Source: Romanomermis culicivorax (lineage: Eukaryota > Nematoda > Enoplea > Mermithida > Mermithidae). Taken from it: 64,000 bases of DNA. The DNA is taken from positions 496,001 to 560,000 of the forward strand of contig CAWUHX010000015.1 in assembly GCA_963922205.1 (NCBI GenBank), given 5' to 3'. The notes below the pieces were generated by a model, which was not told the origin of the DNA, did not search any database, and saw only the letters and a program-made list of their open reading frames with translations. Shown in pieces: positions 60,927-64,000 of this stretch. The position numbers and the translations under genes are program-made. Each line of letters starts with the position of its first letter. The stretch's first letter is position 1.

Positions 60927-63900
60927 CTAAATAAATTCAAAGATTAGGAACTTTGTCGGAAGAAAGTTAGAGAGAAAGATTGTTTACTGCGGCCAAAACC
61001 AGAATTGCAATTCTGAGAATTTCAACATAAAAATTTAATTGGAGATTTTAAGGCATTATAAAGCGATTTTAAGCAAAATATCATCACCGTTGTATTGAGG
61101 AGCAAATTTAGGACAGTATTTCAATAGTCCAGCAAAGGTTAAAAACACAAACTGTGGGTCAATCGAAATGCATAAGGAAAACGCTCTTAAATTATTAGTC
61201 TCAAAATCAACGTTTTTTGTCCATAATAAGTCATGGAGCGAAAGAGCAAGTAGTCCTATGACACCAAAGTATTTTTATTCTCAAGCTGAGGATCGAACTT
61301 AACGTCGTATGCTTATTTAAAAGATTTCTGTGCTGTGATATATACACGCCTATTTTCTTGCATGCTGTGCAATCATAGTAGGATCCAGAGCACCCCATGG
61401 GGGGGTATGGGGGGGGGTATTACCCCCCTCTTAAATTTGGAAATTCATTTACTACCCCCATAAAAACAGCTCACTATAGCAAAAAATTTTGGTAGACTTC
61501 ATCCTCTCCCCAGTAGGTTATACTAATTCGAGAAAAATTGCAGAATGTGTGATTCTGAGGAATTACTCACTGCTCTTTTTGACACATTTACTGAGCAAAT
61601 GATAATGGGAAAGTATGCAACTTCTGTGCCATATAGCGATTTTTAGGAAAGGATATCAGCACATTAATATATACTACTTGTAGGAAATCATTATAAATAT
61701 AATTGGGAGATGAAATAATGCGTTATGTATATGAGATTAATAAAAAAATCGCCCCTTGGGAAGAAAAACATTATGTTCTTAAAATTCTGCCTCTTCATGT
61801 TCTCCTTTCCTTTTCCCCGCTTCTGCGTTGGGTCTTCTGTGCGCATATGGTTACCCAAGCTGTGGCATACTTTCCTGCTATGAGTTGAGACATGTGAGGT
61901 CTATTGACGTGGATCAGGAGTGGTACTTGGTTTCAAACTCGTAGTTGATAGTGTAATGGGATTAATAATACTAAAGCCACATTCAGCATCAGGACTTTCA
62001 ATTGGAAGCACTGTTCCAAGCCTAATCAGTGATGGGATAAGCGCATACTGCTGAAGATGCTGGTTGAAACAATGTTTCCAAACGTATGTTGTGCCCGATT
62101 CTTGAAATGTGCAAGAATCAGTTGGCACAACAGTCCTGAAAGTGTGACTATTCTGTGCGTATAATTAGTGCATTAAAGTTGCATGATTGGAAGCTGGAAA
62201 ACGGAGTTGAAATAGTAAATGTTGACTGTAAAAAGCATAAAGTAGGGGCATTAATCAGTTTTGTAAGTTCGAGAAATTACAACCCCCCTCCTTAGCAAGA
62301 AGCTGAGAGCAAAAAAAAAAAAAAAGGTCACGGCATAATTCAAGTACTACCCTTAAAATTTAAGATTTTACCCCTACCTAAATTTTCGACCTTGGGGACC
62401 TCTGGTAGGATCCAATCAAAATTCTATGAAACAAATGAATAAAATATAACAAATTTATCCGATGAATTAATGAATATCAATTCCCTACAGATGAAAGTCA
62501 GATTGTAAGCTTTTTTCTTTTTTCCACATGGGAAACGTACCTTAATTTTTTAAATATATTATCAAACATTCTTCACGTTTGAAAGAATATGAACTTTATT
62601 CAACAAATGTTTTATTTATGAATTTTTCAGCTTATTAGAATATTCTGAAGCTTTACTTTTGATGAAAAATTAACAGGTTTGTTTTAGGTCAAACTATGAT
62701 TTATACGGTGCGATTAATGTTATACGCGATCTGGAGCACAACATAATGAGGCTTTGGAAAATAGGGATCTGACGCACAAAAAAATAATGCTTAGGAAAAT
62801 AACAATGAATAAGGAAAAAAATATTTTCACAATTCATACCAGCCTCATGTTCGAAAAACTTATGAATCAGGCAAATTTTTTTCATATGTTAATTAAAAGC
62901 ACCTCTGTTTAAATCAAATATCCCAATTTACTGATTAGAAAGTGAGCTGACGAATTTTCGATATAAAATTATTCAAAAGTTTTGTGAAAAATCAGAGTGT
63001 GCCTAGTAAAAGCCGCACCTGAACAAAGTTATATACAATAATAAGAATCAGACTTATGCAACAAAATTTTGAGATTTTAAAATAAGTTTTTCTAGTCTTG
63101 AACCACTGAAATTTTTTCGCAAGGCTCAAATTTTTCTTTCATTTGCGCATTATTCCCACAAAATATTGCAGATGAGAAAAAAACAATGCTCAGAGTAATA
63201 CCTCGAACAGCTCCGACCAATTTCCTACTAGGGTAATCACTATTTTTTTATGGAGGGAGCAGTCAATTATCCAAGATCTCGTGGGAGGGAGTCAGCAAGA
63301 TCTAAAAATATTTTTTTTGGTCGAAAAAGAGAAAAAAGAAACTGATTATCAATGATTATTCGTTATGGGGCACCATTTTTGTAGCGCCGAAGTTTTCACT
63401 CATTCACTTTTTGGCTCCAAGAATGTCAGTTTCGACCTATGAATTGATATTATTCCCCGATTTCTGGCCGACCGGGGCGGTGAGGGACAGATGCCGATTA
63501 CTCGAGAGTTGAACGAGAGTCGTAAAAAATTGTTGACTTTTTGGCGGGAGGGTCCCCAATTTCCCAAATCACAGGTATGTTAAAATTTTTGTTTTTCCAG
63601 TGGGTAAAAATTTTGACGGTTGTGAAAAAACTTTAAGCGCAGATTTTTCCACGTTGACTTTTGATACGGAAACCAATCGCTAAAATTTTCGGCACCAACG
63701 TGCCAAACTGGATAAATTTCAGTCTATAACGAAATTTCAATAAATTTCCCAAGCATTCGTGAAATTTATATTTTTTATCGAGTGATTTGTTGGGCCATTT
63801 GTTATTCCCTGATTATCAAATCACTATGCGTTTCTTTCTTTTCCAAAAAATTCAAACAAACATTTTACTTTTCATGGAGCTTTAGAATCAATTTCTTGAA

Positions 63901-64000
63901 ATTCAAATGTAAACTTCGACTCCTGGCTGCACCCTATTTTTCAAAAATAGTAATACAGTCTCTTGCACGACAACAGAATTTTCTTTATTTAAAGATTATG
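60927..64000. other. 3 kb without a recognised gene
   Basis: Apart from the hAT-type element (61388-62404) and an A15 run at 62311-62325, I see no exon with recognisable homology. GC-core-like GGCACCAACGTGCC near 63682 and ATCACAGGTATG near 63570 indicate further MITE debris. Confidence 0.5.
61388..62404 (-). pseudogene. hAT-type element with a transposase remnant
   Basis: With the canonical start at 61386, ends read CAGAGCACCCCATGGGG and CCTTGGGGACCTCTG and the 8-bp flank GTAGGATC is perfect on both sides (61378-61385, 62405-62412). On the minus strand at about 61905-62125 a frame contains IPSLIRLGTVLPIES and SPDAECGFSIINPI, resembling the hAT C-terminal signature (SxDAERGFSxMNxI). No complete frame. 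Confidence 0.6.

Noticed and set aside
61703-62128. Independent host genes at 61.7-62.1 kb
   Set aside because: They lie inside a hAT-type element; the only recognisable similarity is to a transposase C-terminus.

Overview
The window is AT-rich eukaryotic nuclear DNA: genes split into GC-richer exons by GT-AG introns of about 70 bases to several kb, embedded in dense DNA-transposon debris. Five animal gene families are recognisable (anoctamin, UBE2K-type E2, glucose-transporter-type MFS carrier, TTK/Mps1 kinase, LMBRD2). Together with mariner, hAT, piggyBac-like and LINE remnants this suggests an invertebrate metazoan, perhaps an arthropod; the species cannot be fixed from sequence alone.

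Layout. 1-11.7 kb, plus strand: the last four coding exons of an anoctamin (TMEM16), its 5' part lying outside the window; its introns hold a piggyBac-like MITE, a 65-bp-TIR element and a dead mariner. 12.85-20.5 kb, plus: a complete three-exon UBE2K-like ubiquitin-conjugating enzyme (199 aa), with a 1.3-kb foldback element in its last intron. 20.5-28.7 kb: no gene seen, only repeats. 28.7-34.6 kb, plus: a complete three-exon sugar transporter (500 aa). 35.0-37.8 kb: three transposons nested in one another. 39.16-43.84 kb, minus: a nine-exon TTK/Mps1-like kinase (586 aa) whose exon phases all agree. 44.0-56.6 kb: a cluster of hAT-type non-autonomous elements, many with intact 8-bp target duplications, LINE pieces, a decayed hAT transposase and a G-rich MITE concatemer. 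56.7-56.85 kb: a 100-N assembly gap bordered on both sides by the SMART cDNA/template-switch adapter, an artefact. 57.1-60.9 kb, minus: four internal exons of LMBRD2. 60.9-64 kb: another hAT-type element and no recognised gene.

The genes are ordinary single-copy animal genes and do not form a functional unit. I did not find a convincing new biochemical system. The notable content is the transposon ecology: hAT-like MITEs sharing a GC-rich hairpin core and a palindromic GTAC-centred subterminal motif, one of which seems to carry a host-like terminal exon, and the adapter-flanked gap, which makes the join at 56.7 kb unreliable.
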